Assembly: GCA_025991245.1 (NCBI GenBank)
Contig: BQMJ01000051.1
Span: forward strand, 124,001 to 188,000
Direction: 5' to 3'
Length of the DNA: 64,000 nt
DNA from: Galdieria partita
Taxonomy: Eukaryota > Rhodophyta > Bangiophyceae > Galdieriales > Galdieriaceae
The position numbers were made by a program, and so were the translations under genes. Under the pieces are notes generated by a model that saw only the letters and a program-made list of their open reading frames with translations, was not told the origin of the DNA and searched no databases. Shown here piece by piece: positions 23,973-34,600 of the stretch (its first letter is position 1; each line of letters begins with the position of its first letter).

Positions 23973-25279
23973 ATGGTTTCGCCACACACGTCTAGAAACT
24001 TTTTGCGAGAAATCATTTCCGTGTCTCCTCGAACAGAGTTGGCTACAACTCGCTCTAGACACAACTATTCTAGAGTTCGATATTCAAAAAACAAAAACGT
24101 TCACAAAGGTAAACCTATTCTGATATTACCGCGAGTGAAGATATCTCAAAGCATATTGTTATTTTCCTAGAAAAACTCCTGGGAAATAGTTGGCTGTTGG
24201 TAAAGAACATGTACAACAAGAAACTAACTTGGTTTGTCATTATTTTGTTAGTAACATGTTTCAATGCCCTGCTAGAAAAGTTATATGCTGTTCCAAGCAA
24301 TGGTATACCGGAAGAAAGTATTTTTCAAATAACAACTTCTCAAGTGGATAAGGAGATTCCTTACGAAAGCTGGTGGAGAGATGACACCGATTATGAACAA
24401 CTGCAACAGCAGCTATCCAACCATCCTGGGCCATCACTTAGCCATTTGGAGACATCAACACAAGTTCAAAACCTAAATGAAAAATCGTTCAAGGCTTCAC
24501 CAACACCAAGTTTCAGTCAAAAACCGAAAACCACTGCCATTAAGAAGGAGACAACGAAGAATGCGAATGAGATGAAAGCTCCAAAGAATCCATCAGCATC
24601 CTCCAAGAAGAAGGTGGAACAAGCTAAACAAAGTATGCGAGTTTCAAGTACGCCGGATGAAATCATAGATGAACCCATGTACTTTTCTTTGAATCAAACC
24701 AAAATCATGCTCATGTTGAGTAAATTTATTAAGCAATATCGAATAGAGTCAGTGGTTCATGGAAGATGCAAGACCATGCAAGAGACGATGGACATGATCA
24801 AAGTAGTTGAAAGGTACCCAAACGTGAGATTCTTAGGAATGCATCCAGATTCTCAGACAATTGACAAATATCGAAAGAAACTTGGCGAAAGCTTGAGACG
24901 GAAGTTTGTGGTGAAAGATGTGATGGACGAAATTCCCTTTGGATTTCATTTGATGTGGAATTTGGAAGGCATTCATGATCAGCCTTATGAAACTGTCTTG
25001 AGATATTTCGTGCAGTTGAAGAGGAAAAAGTACAAATATGTAGCCTTGATTCACGTTTTGTATTCTAACAACGACAAAGTAATACGAGAGAAAGGAACTT
25101 ATATACCTATCAATGTGAGGGCAAAGCCATTTTCGCTTCCCATGCCACTTAGAATGGTAAAAGAAGTCGGTAAGGATCGCAACGGCCATCTTCTTCAGTT
25201 GTTGCTTTATGATATTTCACAATTACCTGACATGGAAAATGATGAATATTTAAGAGAGTTTTTATCTTGGATTGGTTGA
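23973..25279 (+). CDS. Type II membrane protein with methyltransferase-like luminal domain
   Basis: Two exons: 23973..24108 and 24171..25279 (62-nt intron, phase consistent); 414 residues. A basic N-terminus of about 60 residues is followed by one hydrophobic segment (LTWFVIILLVTCFNALL), then a Lys/Pro/Ser-rich stalk with N-x-S/T sites, then a folded domain from about residue 215. The domain has IESVVHGRC ... VRFLGMHPDSQTIDKY ... YKYVALIHVLY and a closing YIPINVRAKPFSLPMPLR segment. This layout resembles Golgi-lumen class I SAM methyltransferase-like proteins, which share a G-x-W/Y-x-P-x-N-x3-P-F-x-L-P segment. The glycine-rich SAM loop is weak (VVHGRC), so activity is uncertain. The name is inference from pattern. 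Confidence 0.6.
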
Positions 25280-25304
25280 ACATCAACTGGATGGAATATT
25301 AGCC

Positions 25305-26483
25305 TCAATGTCTTTTGTTGCTAACATGTTTAGTATTCATATCAGAATTTCTTTTTCCCAAACGGAAGCAGTAAATACCCAAGTACTTAGTGATTTCTCC
25401 AACTACCTGAATGACTTCATACGAGACAAGTATGATATGATAAAGGAAGTAAAGATGAAGAGCCACAGCATGAGTATAAGGATAGCCTTGAAAAGTAACG
25501 TAATGAGAAAGATATATCACCATCAACCATGTCAAGTTGAGTATCAGAAAAGTGAGAGTAGGATAGGAAGTATGAGTCAAATGTGAGATAATCAAATAAA
25601 ACGTATTCCTAAAGAATAGCAATCCAATAGTTACCATGTATAATAAAAAATGACCAACAAAGACTGGTTTCGCTAAATAAGCCCAACAAAAAACAGCCAA
25701 AGAATAGAGTCCAAAACTTGCAAAAGTAATCCAACAAGACTGAAGAAAAGGATGTCGATAAATAATAGTCGTAGGATGGCGCCAGATTTCAAGGCAAGAA
25801 AAGAATACTGTAGGAATAGTCAAAGGCAATGACAAGCAAAGAATCCAATGTTGAAGAGATAAACGAATACCCAACAAGTTGAGGGGTTGAAACCATAATG
25901 AAGGACCGAATAGACAAGTAGCCATGAAAATAAAGATAATGCCCATCAAACCTTCGTTAGCTCCATTTATCTGTCTTAAAGTAAGAGAACCACACAGAAA
26001 CTCTTCCAATGTCGAGAAAAAGAAAGGAATCATCCCAAGAGACCAGACCAGAAATAAAGTAGCAAAGGATCTTCCCAACCTCAACGTAGCAGCTACTGCC
26101 AGTCCCAATATAGTCACATTCAAAGCATCACAGCCATGATCAAATAAGTGGCCTAGAGGACTGGAACTGTTTGTACGTCTTGCCTGTCTACCATCCAAGT
26201 TATCAAACATCATATATAAGAAAGTGGCAAGAGCTGCAGATAAGTATACTCTTTTTGGAGCTTCAGACACAAGATCGGGAGAATAGTAAAGAAGGATAAC
26301 AGTACTCGACAAGGTGCACAACAAACCTGATATAGTAAGTAAGTTGGGGGCCAACCACAAGGGAATCCTTTCGACTTCTGCGTCATATAATCTCGACAAT
26401 ACCTTTCGATAGAGGATAGACAAGTCTCGTCCGGAAGCACAAGGCTGGTCCAAGCCTTGCAATTGTTGTGGCGTCAACTGCAT
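25305..26483 (-). CDS. CDP-alcohol phosphatidyltransferase: ethanolamine-/cholinephosphotransferase
   Basis: Single exon, 392 residues from ATG 26483 (an in-frame TTG lies 30 nt upstream). The family motif D-G-x2-A-R-x8-G-x3-D-x3-D is perfect: DGRQARRTNSSSPLGHLFDH then GCD, near residues 97-119, preceded by PLWLAPNLLTISGL as in EPT1/CEPT1/AAPT. About eight to ten hydrophobic helices follow. It transfers phosphoethanolamine or phosphocholine from CDP donors to diacylglycerol in the ER or Golgi (Kennedy pathway). Head group cannot be told from motif. Its stop is 25 nt from the convergent neighbour's stop. Confidence 0.92.
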   Translation of the reverse strand: MQLTPQQLQGLDQPCASGRDLSILYRKVLSRLYDAEVERIPLWLAPNLLTISGLLCTLSSTVILLYYSPDLVSEAPKRVYLSAALATFLYMMFDNLDGRQARRTNSSSPLGHLFDHGCDALNVTILGLAVAATLRLGRSFATLFLVWSLGMIPFFFSTLEEFLCGSLTLRQINGANEGLMGIIFIFMATCLFGPSLWFQPLNLLGIRLSLQHWILCLSLPLTIPTVFFSCLEIWRHPTTIIYRHPFLQSCWITFASFGLYSLAVFCWAYLAKPVFVGHFLLYMVTIGLLFFRNTFYLIISHLTHTSYPTLTFLILNLTWLMVIYLSHYVTFQGYPYTHAVALHLYFLYHIILVSYEVIQVVGEITKYLGIYCFRLGKRNSDMNTKHVSNKRH

Positions 26484-26571
26484 ATCTAAAAGGGAATGAC
26501 AATGCCAATTCAATAAGACTAGGAAGCATCTTCACCATCTTTTCTATTTGCTGTTTCAATGGAATGAATGA

Positions 26572-29500
26572 ATGGACTCGTTTGTGTGGACAATCTCGAG
26601 GAGCTCAATGAAGACCCTGCCACCAACTCTTAGTTGGATATGCTCCTTTACGTTTTCTTGTCACTCATCAAGAAAATATCCACTCGTACATATAAAATAT
26701 AGCCACAATACTATTCCTTTCCCGTACAACTATTTTGGTTTCCAAAGGTTTCGCCTTCTGAAGCGTCGTCTATCTTATGTAAGAACCCAATGGGTGTTGA
26801 CTATGGCAAGTGAAGGCAATCGTTTCTTCCAAATATTTCAAAAACTAACAAGTCAACCTGAGAATGATCTTCTCCGGAAATACCGCAAGATTATCACTGG
26901 CATCAATCAACTGGAAGATAAATTCAAGCTATTTTCTGATGCAGAATTGAAAGAGTTGACTCGTACTTTTAGAGACAGATTAGATGGTGGACAAGAAAAA
27001 GATAGCATCTTGGAAGAAGCTTTTGCTGTGGCAAGAGAAGTCTGTCGTAGAACGTTGGGAATCCGTCTCTATGATGTTCAACTTTTGGGTAGTTTAGTAT
27101 TGTTGAATGGAAATATCGCTGAAATGGCCACTGGAGAAGGCAAAACTTATGTAACTATACCTGCAGCATATTTTGAAGCTATTCATGGAAAAGGTGGAAT
27201 TTTCATTATCACAGTGAATGACTATTTGGCTAGAAGAGATGCAAACTTGGTGAGACCAGTATATGATTTTCTTGGAATATCTTTAGGAATAATAGATTCT
27301 TCAACTCCTTTTGAAGAAAAGAAGAAAGCATATAGTCAACAGATTATCTATGTGACCAATTCTGAGCTTGGCTTTGACTATTTAAGAGATCATTTGACAA
27401 AAAGTCCCGAAGGCGTAGTATTGTCATCTTGTTTTCGTTTTGGAATGATCGATGAAGTGGATTCAGTTCTTATCGATGAAGCTCGAACACCATTGATTAT
27501 TTCGGATAAAGTAAAGGCACCCAAGGAATTTTATTATAGAGCTATTGATGTCGTCGGTCAGCTCAAATCAAAATATGATTATGAAGTGAAGGAAAAGGAG
27601 CAAACAGTAATATTGACGGAGCGAGGAATAGTCCGCTGTGAAAACTTATTAGAGACGGAGGATCTTTATAGTTTAGAGACGCCATGGGCATATTATGTAA
27701 TCAATGCATTGAAAGCAAAAGAACTCTTTGTACGTGATAGAGATTATATTGTCGATCAAGGTCAAGTCAAGATAGTAGATACTTTTACTGGACGTACTTT
27801 AGTAGGTCGTCGTTGGAATGAAGGCCTTCATCAAAGTGTGGAAGCAAAGGAGGGTTTGGAAATAAGTGAAGAAACGCAGATTGCAGCCAAGATATCCTAT
27901 CAAAGTTTCTTTAAACTATTTCATAAACTTTGTGGTATGACAGCGACTGCATCAACAGATAAGAATGAATTTCGGTCGGTTTATGGTATGGAAGTAGTTA
28001 CTATTCCAACTGCATTTCCTATGATTCGCAAGGATTATCCTGATTGGGTATTTCAGACAAAGTCCTTCAAATTGGAAGCCGTTGTTGAAGAAATTGAAGA
28101 GATGTATTCTCTAGGACGGCCTGTCTTAGTAGGAACAACAAGTATCGATGCCTCGGAAGAAATTTCAACTCTTCTTAGGGATAGAAACGTTCCTCATGAA
28201 GTTTTAAACGCTCGTCCAGAAAATGCTTCGAGAGAAGCAGAAATAGTTTCTCGAGCAGGTACTCTACATGCAGTTACTATTTCAACGAACATGTCTGGAA
28301 GAGGAACGGATATTATGTTGGGAGGCAATCCATTATATATGACTAGGTCTTGTATAGGAACAATACTATTGGAATATATGAAGAGTGGGAACTTGGAATG
28401 GCTGTCGAATACCCGATGGAATATATCTAAAGACTTTATTCAATCATTGGCAGAATATTGGACAACCATAAATGGTCTTCAACATAAGCCTTCATCACAC
28501 GAAGAATACTCTGATGATATGTTGTTACAGTGGAAGACATCCATCGATGATTGGTTATATATATTCCATCCTTATATGAAACCGAGTATATTAGATTCCC
28601 GTATCTCAGAGTGGTGGCCATCGTTTCTTGACATCTTTCAACAAATACAAGAAGATGTTGAAGAACAAAGAAAGAAGATAATACAATTAGGAGGTTTGTA
28701 TGTGATAGGGACAGAACGTCACGAGTCTCGGCGTATTGATAATCAATTGAGAGGCCGAGCTGGTAGACAGGGTGATCCTGGTGCTAGTCGATTCTTTCTC
28801 TCATTAGAAGATCGTTTATTTCGTATATTTGGTGGTGACCGAATCAAAGGTCTTATGCAATCTCTGAGGGTTGGCAATCTTCCTATTGAAAACTCTCTGG
28901 TCACTTCTTCTTTAGACAACATTCAATCAACTGTTGAGCAATATTTTGCTGGTATGAGAATGGAGTTGTTCAAATATGATCAAGTCAGCTTTCTTCCTTG
29001 TGTTATAAGTTTGTATCACAACTAAATACTCTATAGGTGGTTGACAAACAAAGAGTTGCCATTTATATGGATAGAGACCGCATTCTTCGAGGTTCGATGG
29101 AATATCTCGTGCAAAGACTGGAAAATGATATATACCAAACTATGGAAGAGATTGTCAAAGTTCATTGGCCTTTGAATCTACCAGAAACCAAAGTGAAATG
29201 TGAACAGAAATTGAAGGAATTTTTTCCATTTGTGCAATGGAATGAGAATACTATTCAGGATATCACTTTACAGGAAGAATTTGTTCAAAATTGGAAGAAT
29301 AGATTGTTTCATTCCAGTTGGTTGAATGATATTCCTTTATTTCAAACATCTCCAAAGTCATCTATTGAAACCATCCTTCGTTTTATCTATTTACAACAAA
29401 TAGACTATTTATGGATGGATCATTTGAAACGTCTAGAATTAATATTTCAAGTAATTGGCTTACAAGTATATCGACAAACTGATCCCTTTTTAGAGTACCA

Positions 29501-29588
29501 AAGGCAAGCTTATGATAGGTTTCAAGAGCTGATTGCGGATATTAGAAAAACTTCCATTTATTCTATTACTCATTATAAACCTAAATAG
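26572..29588 (+). CDS. secA: Nuclear-encoded SecA preprotein translocase ATPase, plastid type
   Basis: Two exons: 26572..28983 and 29037..29588 (53-nt intron); 987 residues. The first ~75 residues are basic and Ser/Tyr-rich without acids, consistent with a transit peptide. SecA landmarks: Walker A ATGEGKT (186-192), VNDYLARRDA, Walker B DEVD (294-297) then IDEARTPLIIS, GMTATA, SGRGTDIMLGGNP, GTERHESRRIDNQLRGRAGRQGDPG in the second helicase domain, and the ...VVDKQRVAIYMDR helix, as in cyanobacterial SecA. The C-terminal zinc/SecB-binding tail is absent, as in plastid SecA proteins. Red algal plastid genomes usually carry their own secA, so this nuclear copy may be the SecA2-type partner of a second translocon; that is inference. 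The donor is the unusual GTCAGC. Confidence 0.92.
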
Positions 29589-29633
29589 TAGATTGAATGG
29601 TAAAACCTCTTATGTTTCTCTGAATACACAACA

Positions 29634-31268
29634 TCAAAGACTATGATCTGTTGTTATTGAAGACTCGGAAGAACGTTTCAGAGCTTGACGATACCATCGA
29701 CGATGAATTTTGATGACTCTAAGAGGATATTCGAGTATTTCCGCTGTAAAATCGGGTGCATAGATTTCATCTAACAAAGCTCGAATGCCTAATAACGTCC
29801 ATGGACCAACTTCTGAAACAAAGCCTTCAGAACCCGCAGTTATCTTGAGTTTACCATAAATAATCAAAATAGCTTCCACCGCAGGAACTCCTCTTTTAAA
29901 AACCAAATGAGCAACACGATTGGAGGGACTCGTTACTCGAAACTCTTCCGTGTCCTCATGAAATTCTACCACTTGACAACTTTCCAACATGTGAATAAGA
30001 ACATCATAACTTATATGACTGGAAGAAAATGCAGAAATATTGTGACTCAAATAACTTGCCACAACAAGAACCTCATTGTGTGATAAACGATCCTCTAAAT
30101 GAGCTCCAGGATCAAACATTTTCAACACTTCCATATCAATCTTTCTCTTTCTCCAAACTTTCTCTTCCGTTGCATTATTTGGATAAACCTAAACATCTTG
30201 AGTATTCCTATCACAACATGACAGAACCAACCGACGTACATCTGTTTCATCTACAATTTCACTCCCAATGATTTCTTCAATCACATCCTCCAAAGTCACT
30301 ATTCCAATATTTTGATAAAAGGGATCTGTAGGTCCTTCATTATTTACTTTATATATAACTGCCAAGTGACCACGACCACTCTTAAACTCTTTCAACATGA
30401 CGTCCAATGTTGTTTCATGAAATACAAACTGAATTTCTCTGTGAAAGAAAGACAAAACAGTCTTCAGAGATATATCATCGTCTGGGTCAATGAGTACCAA
30501 ATCTTTGGTAAAAAGTATTCCAATGATATTCTCCTTTGTTCCTGAATAAACCGGAATTCTAGAGTGCCCCGATTGGAATATCAAAGTCAAAGTCTTAAAA
30601 TTGAGATGTGAATTTTCATCCAACATGAAGACTTTTTCTAAAGGTGTCATGATTTCTTCTACATTCTTTTGTGCAAACTCCAAGGCACTGCCTAATAATT
30701 CAGTCTCTTCTGGTGAGAGACCAGGAACATTTCCATCATTTACATCTTCCAAATTAGGTCCATGCATCTTTACAAGAGACTTTAATTGACGTTTAGAATA
30801 TCTATGTAAAGGCTCCCTTCCCAAAAACCAGTCTAGAATCCTGGAAGTGGGATAACTCAACGGAAAAAATAACACAATGAAAATCCGAACAATAGGAACT
30901 GTATAATAGCCAACTTTGAGGCCATAACGGTGACATACAGACTGAGGTATAATTTCTCCCAAGACTAGAATAGCCAAAGTTGAAACCACAAAGCCTAAAA
31001 TGCCACCTATAATATCTGCCCATAAAATGGATAAACCAGAGTTCACCGCAGTGTTACCGATAAGTAGAGTACAAAGTAGTAAGTTTCCTTTCTTTCTAAC
31101 GGGATATATTCTTTTTGCACATTTTGCTTCTTCTTGGTTTTCTGACTCTTGCGCCAACTGAAGGTCTACGAGGTCCAAAGACATGAGTCCCAACGTCAGT
31201 CCAGCAAATAAACCCGATAAAAAGACAAGACAGATTGCTATGACAATTCTCCACCATTCCACAATCAT
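29634..31268 (-). CDS. CNNM/CorC-type metal transporter (DUF21-CBS-cNMP-like)
   Basis: Two exons: 30240..31268 and 29634..30188 (51-nt intron; an intronless reading stops early); 527 residues. Order of domains: DUF21 with four helices (FLSGLFAGLTLGLMSLD, NTAVNS, LGEIIPQSVC) in residues 1-175; a CBS pair (EEIMTPLEKVFML, HSRIPVYSG, ILFTKDLV, GHLAVIYKV, GIVTLEDVIEEIIGSEIVDETD) in 200-345; then a C-terminal cNMP-binding-like fold ending in a FTAEILEYPLRVIKIHR strand. This is the ancient CNNM architecture, not the shorter bacterial CorC. By family it exports or senses Mg2+ at plasma or vacuole membrane. Confidence 0.92.
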
Positions 31269-31359
31269 TAGTTTGAACTACTTGAATACTATTGTGGATG
31301 AGTATGACAACATAGGAAACGACATGCAATCCATTTGAAAAAGCATTTCAGGAATCGCA

Positions 31360-32896
31360 ATGCAATGGAGTAAAACTGAAAACAAAGGAATGGGCCTCTT
31401 TGCTACCCAACCCTATAAAGTTGGAGACATTATTCTTGTGGAAGAGGCTTATTCATGGGTAACTCTTCAAGACAATAGTCTAAATATTTGTCATACCTGC
31501 TTTCATTGCAGTGAGGCTTTAAAGAAGTGTAGCCGTTGTATGTTCCTACACAGTGCACCGAAAACAGTTTAAGTATGTGTAATTAGGCAAGTTTGCGAGA
31601 TATTGCGGACTGGATTGCCAAAAGAAGGCTTGGAAAGAAAACAACCATCAATGGGAATGCAGAGCTATTGCTTGTTCAGTTAATAGGAAAACTCCAAGTA
31701 TTGTTCGCTTGGCAGCTCTCGTTTTGTTCCGAGCTTTGGCTACAAACGGACAAGATAGGAAAATCTTGGAACGGTGTCGCTCGTTTCCTTATTGGAGTAG
31801 TGATGGTGGTGAGTTTCTATCAGGCCATAGTCTGTATGGTTGGGTTGAAGATCTTCGCCACTTCATGAGGCTTAGTTGTTATCCTCAGAAAGAACTTTCG
31901 GAATTACTGGAAGACAACTTTGTAATGTCTTTGATACGATTGTTAGAGATGAACGCACACACTATTTTCGATAGTGAGTTGAATACTTTGGGCGTTGGTT
32001 TCTTTCCTAAAGCTTCTTTGATGAATCATGATTGTCGACCCAATTCTGTTGCGTTATTTACTGGAGGTTTGTTCTTATTCTCGAAACACAAAATCGATAG
32101 TTTGTACTTATCTTTTCAAGGTTTTCATAATACCTCAGGCAAACCTGTATCGATACATATTCGTTGTGTTCGTCCCATCGAAGCCGGTGAAGAGATAGTT
32201 ATTAGCTATTTGGATGTTTGTTTATCATGGATGGATCGGTTGGAATGGCTTAAAGAACACTATCAGTTTGAATGCTGCTGTTCCCGTTGTAAAGAAGAAT
32301 CCTCATTGACTATTCAACAATATGGTGAGAAGTTGGTGGAATTGAAATCAGATTTGAAAACTATCAATCATTTAATAGTCCTTTCAGAACAAGAGGAACT
32401 TGGCAACAACAACCTATCGAGAAGTTTTGAATGTATCCATTGGGTATTGGAACAAAGACCTTTTTCTTCTGTGTGATATGACCAAAAGTTTGTTTAGGCT
32501 TGGGACAAATGTCGTCAATGTATTCAAAAGTTATATCCCAATTCTCCAATATTTCATTGGAAACAAATACAAATAGCATCTCGGATGGGTTATTTATGTA
32601 TTGTATTGGAAAAGTATTCTCAAGCGACAGATTACTTGGAATTGTATATTGAACTGCTGAGAGATAAACCTGAGTTTGCTTACTTTCCGACGGTGGCTCT
32701 CGAAATGTTGAAACTGGGCAAGTTGTACGCTTATTTAGGGAATTTGTCTGCAGCAAAGAGATACTTGGAAAAGGCAAAGCAGATTTATACAAACCTTCTT
32801 GTGAAAGAGGATCCACTTTATTACAAATGTGAGGAGGAACTGTACAAAGTTGTTGTTGAGTATGATTGGATGGTACAACAAACAGGACTGTGTTGA
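31360..32896 (+). CDS. SMYD-type SET-MYND domain protein, probable lysine methyltransferase
   Basis: Four exons: 31360..31537, 31587..32066, 32121..32443, 32498..32896 (introns 49, 54 and 54 nt); 459 residues. A split SET domain flanks a MYND zinc finger: KGMGLFATQ at the start, then C-x2-C ... KKCSRCKFARYCGLDCQKKAW, restored only when the GTATGT intron at 31538 is removed. The SET core continues with MNHDCRPNS, RCVRPIEAGEEIVISYLD (catalytic Tyr) and a post-SET CCCSRCKEE. The C-terminal exon is a TPR-like helical bundle, as in SMYD2/3. Introns two and three have lengths divisible by three or fall near frame ends, so alternative splicing would be hard to spot. Substrate unknown. Confidence 0.92.
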
Positions 32897-34600
32897 TAGG
32901 CAACCTGGAGTCTTTGAGTTTCCATGGCATCCCAACACTTAATTTGGATTCCCATGAAGCTGTGTAAAGAATGTTGCAAAGTGTCTTCATTCAAACATAA
33001 AGTGAATAGAATAACGGTTGGATGCAAATATAAATGAGAAGGGTACAACAGCTGTGAGTTGTGAAAACATAACTTGAGAGTCTTCAACAGACGGCAAATA
33101 ATGTGGAGCATAACAGTTGAGCTAATTTTGTGCCAGAAAATATGCAACATGAATCTTTGAAAAGTTTGTCACAATTTTTTGCTTTGAAGTAGGTGCAAAA
33201 CAATCAAGTACTCGAAGCTTTACAAGTACCAAAGAGTCTTTATAAAATACTTTCAGAGTGATAGATAGATAAAACGTCAAGAAAAGGAGTACGCTGTGGT
33301 GTTCTATCGTAATTGGTTAATTGAAACCTTTGGTTATTACTCCATAAAACTCGTACAAAGTTAGAGTGAAGTCAACTTCAAAGATAGATATCAGCACCGT
33401 TAAAAGCTACGAGGAACCACTTGTAAGAATTTCTCATTTATTATTATATTTCACCACACCCATCTGAAGCATCTATGCAAATCATACGAGCTTTACATTC
33501 TCTTCTTCATGAAGGTAATAGGCACCCGCGTTACTGGAATTATGAGCCGTAAAACAAAACAACGTACTAGGCCGTTATCAGTCTCTGTCGTCTTGAGAAT
33601 CATCTTTGAGTTCATATGCTGATAGGAGCTAATAGTATCTCACAAGCACATAACGATTATTGAAAGACTCGCAATCTATTCTTTGTAGAAGCGCAGTCAT
33701 TGTTCACAGTATAGTCAACTTCATCTCTTCCGTACTTAAATTTGGAAACAAAGACTTAAGGCTAGAAAGTCTTCGGATGCTGCTGGATTTCTGGTTTATA
33801 GTGCAGTATAGGCATGAAGAAAGGAAATTTATATAATTATGCGGATGGTTGTATTTTCCATCTATTTTATCAGCAGTTCTTTGCTTTCCATGAACTTGGA
33901 AGAGTGAAACAACTTCATTTGGAACAAATAGAAATGTTGTTTCCAATAACCTGGCCGAGCTACCAAAGAAGTCTCAAGTCCATGCAACGAACCACACCGC
34001 AACTTGAGACTCAAGAATAATACTTTGACTGGAATTTCTGTTAGCCAGGAACTATTCAAATGACTATTTGCACATCAAACGATCCTATGTTCATCGTAAA
34101 GACTTCATATTGCTCGCATGGAATACTTTTAGAAGCTCAAGTGCTGTGAACAAGCTTTGGAAAAAATCTATGATTCATCAAGTGCCTTATAGCAGTTTGG
34201 AGTTGGTTTACTCTTCCATGGGAGCTACTCTAATATCTTCAACATCCACCTGAAATGAACTACTAGGTACACATTTAAAGCTTTACAAATTGCAGAGACG
34301 AAATATACTAAGAGCCAATGAATTCTACGGATTGAAGCAAGTCGAAGCTCATTGTTACTTGAACTTTGGATATTTCTGAAGAAATACTGTTTCTTTTCAA
34401 GATAGTCTTATAGAGGTTATGCTGCCAGACTTGATATTTTTTGAAACAACTTATCTGCAGAAACTTTCAACAGCTGTTCTATTTTTTGCTTTCTATTTAT
34501 GCAGAGCTTTCGTTCGTTATATGTATTTTAGTTGCATTACAAATAGCCTGTATCCAAAGCAATCGTCCAATGTCTTTATTTCGATTCTATTCTTCTACAT
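32897..34600. other. 1.7 kb gap between two convergent genes
   Basis: No ORF here has family motifs, and the longest is below 85 codons. A 68-codon ORF with ATG at 33814 and others are compositionally unconvincing. It holds two 3' ends and otherwise looks like unconstrained AT-rich sequence. An RNA gene would not be visible to me. Confidence 0.4.

Noticed and set aside
32364-32990. Minus-strand ORF of 208 codons opposite the SMYD-like gene
   Set aside because: It lies antisense to the last two SMYD exons, has low-complexity composition and no domain.
33704-34253. Short ORFs on both strands in the gap after the SMYD gene
   Set aside because: All under 85 codons, no motif, no plausible splicing into neighbours.
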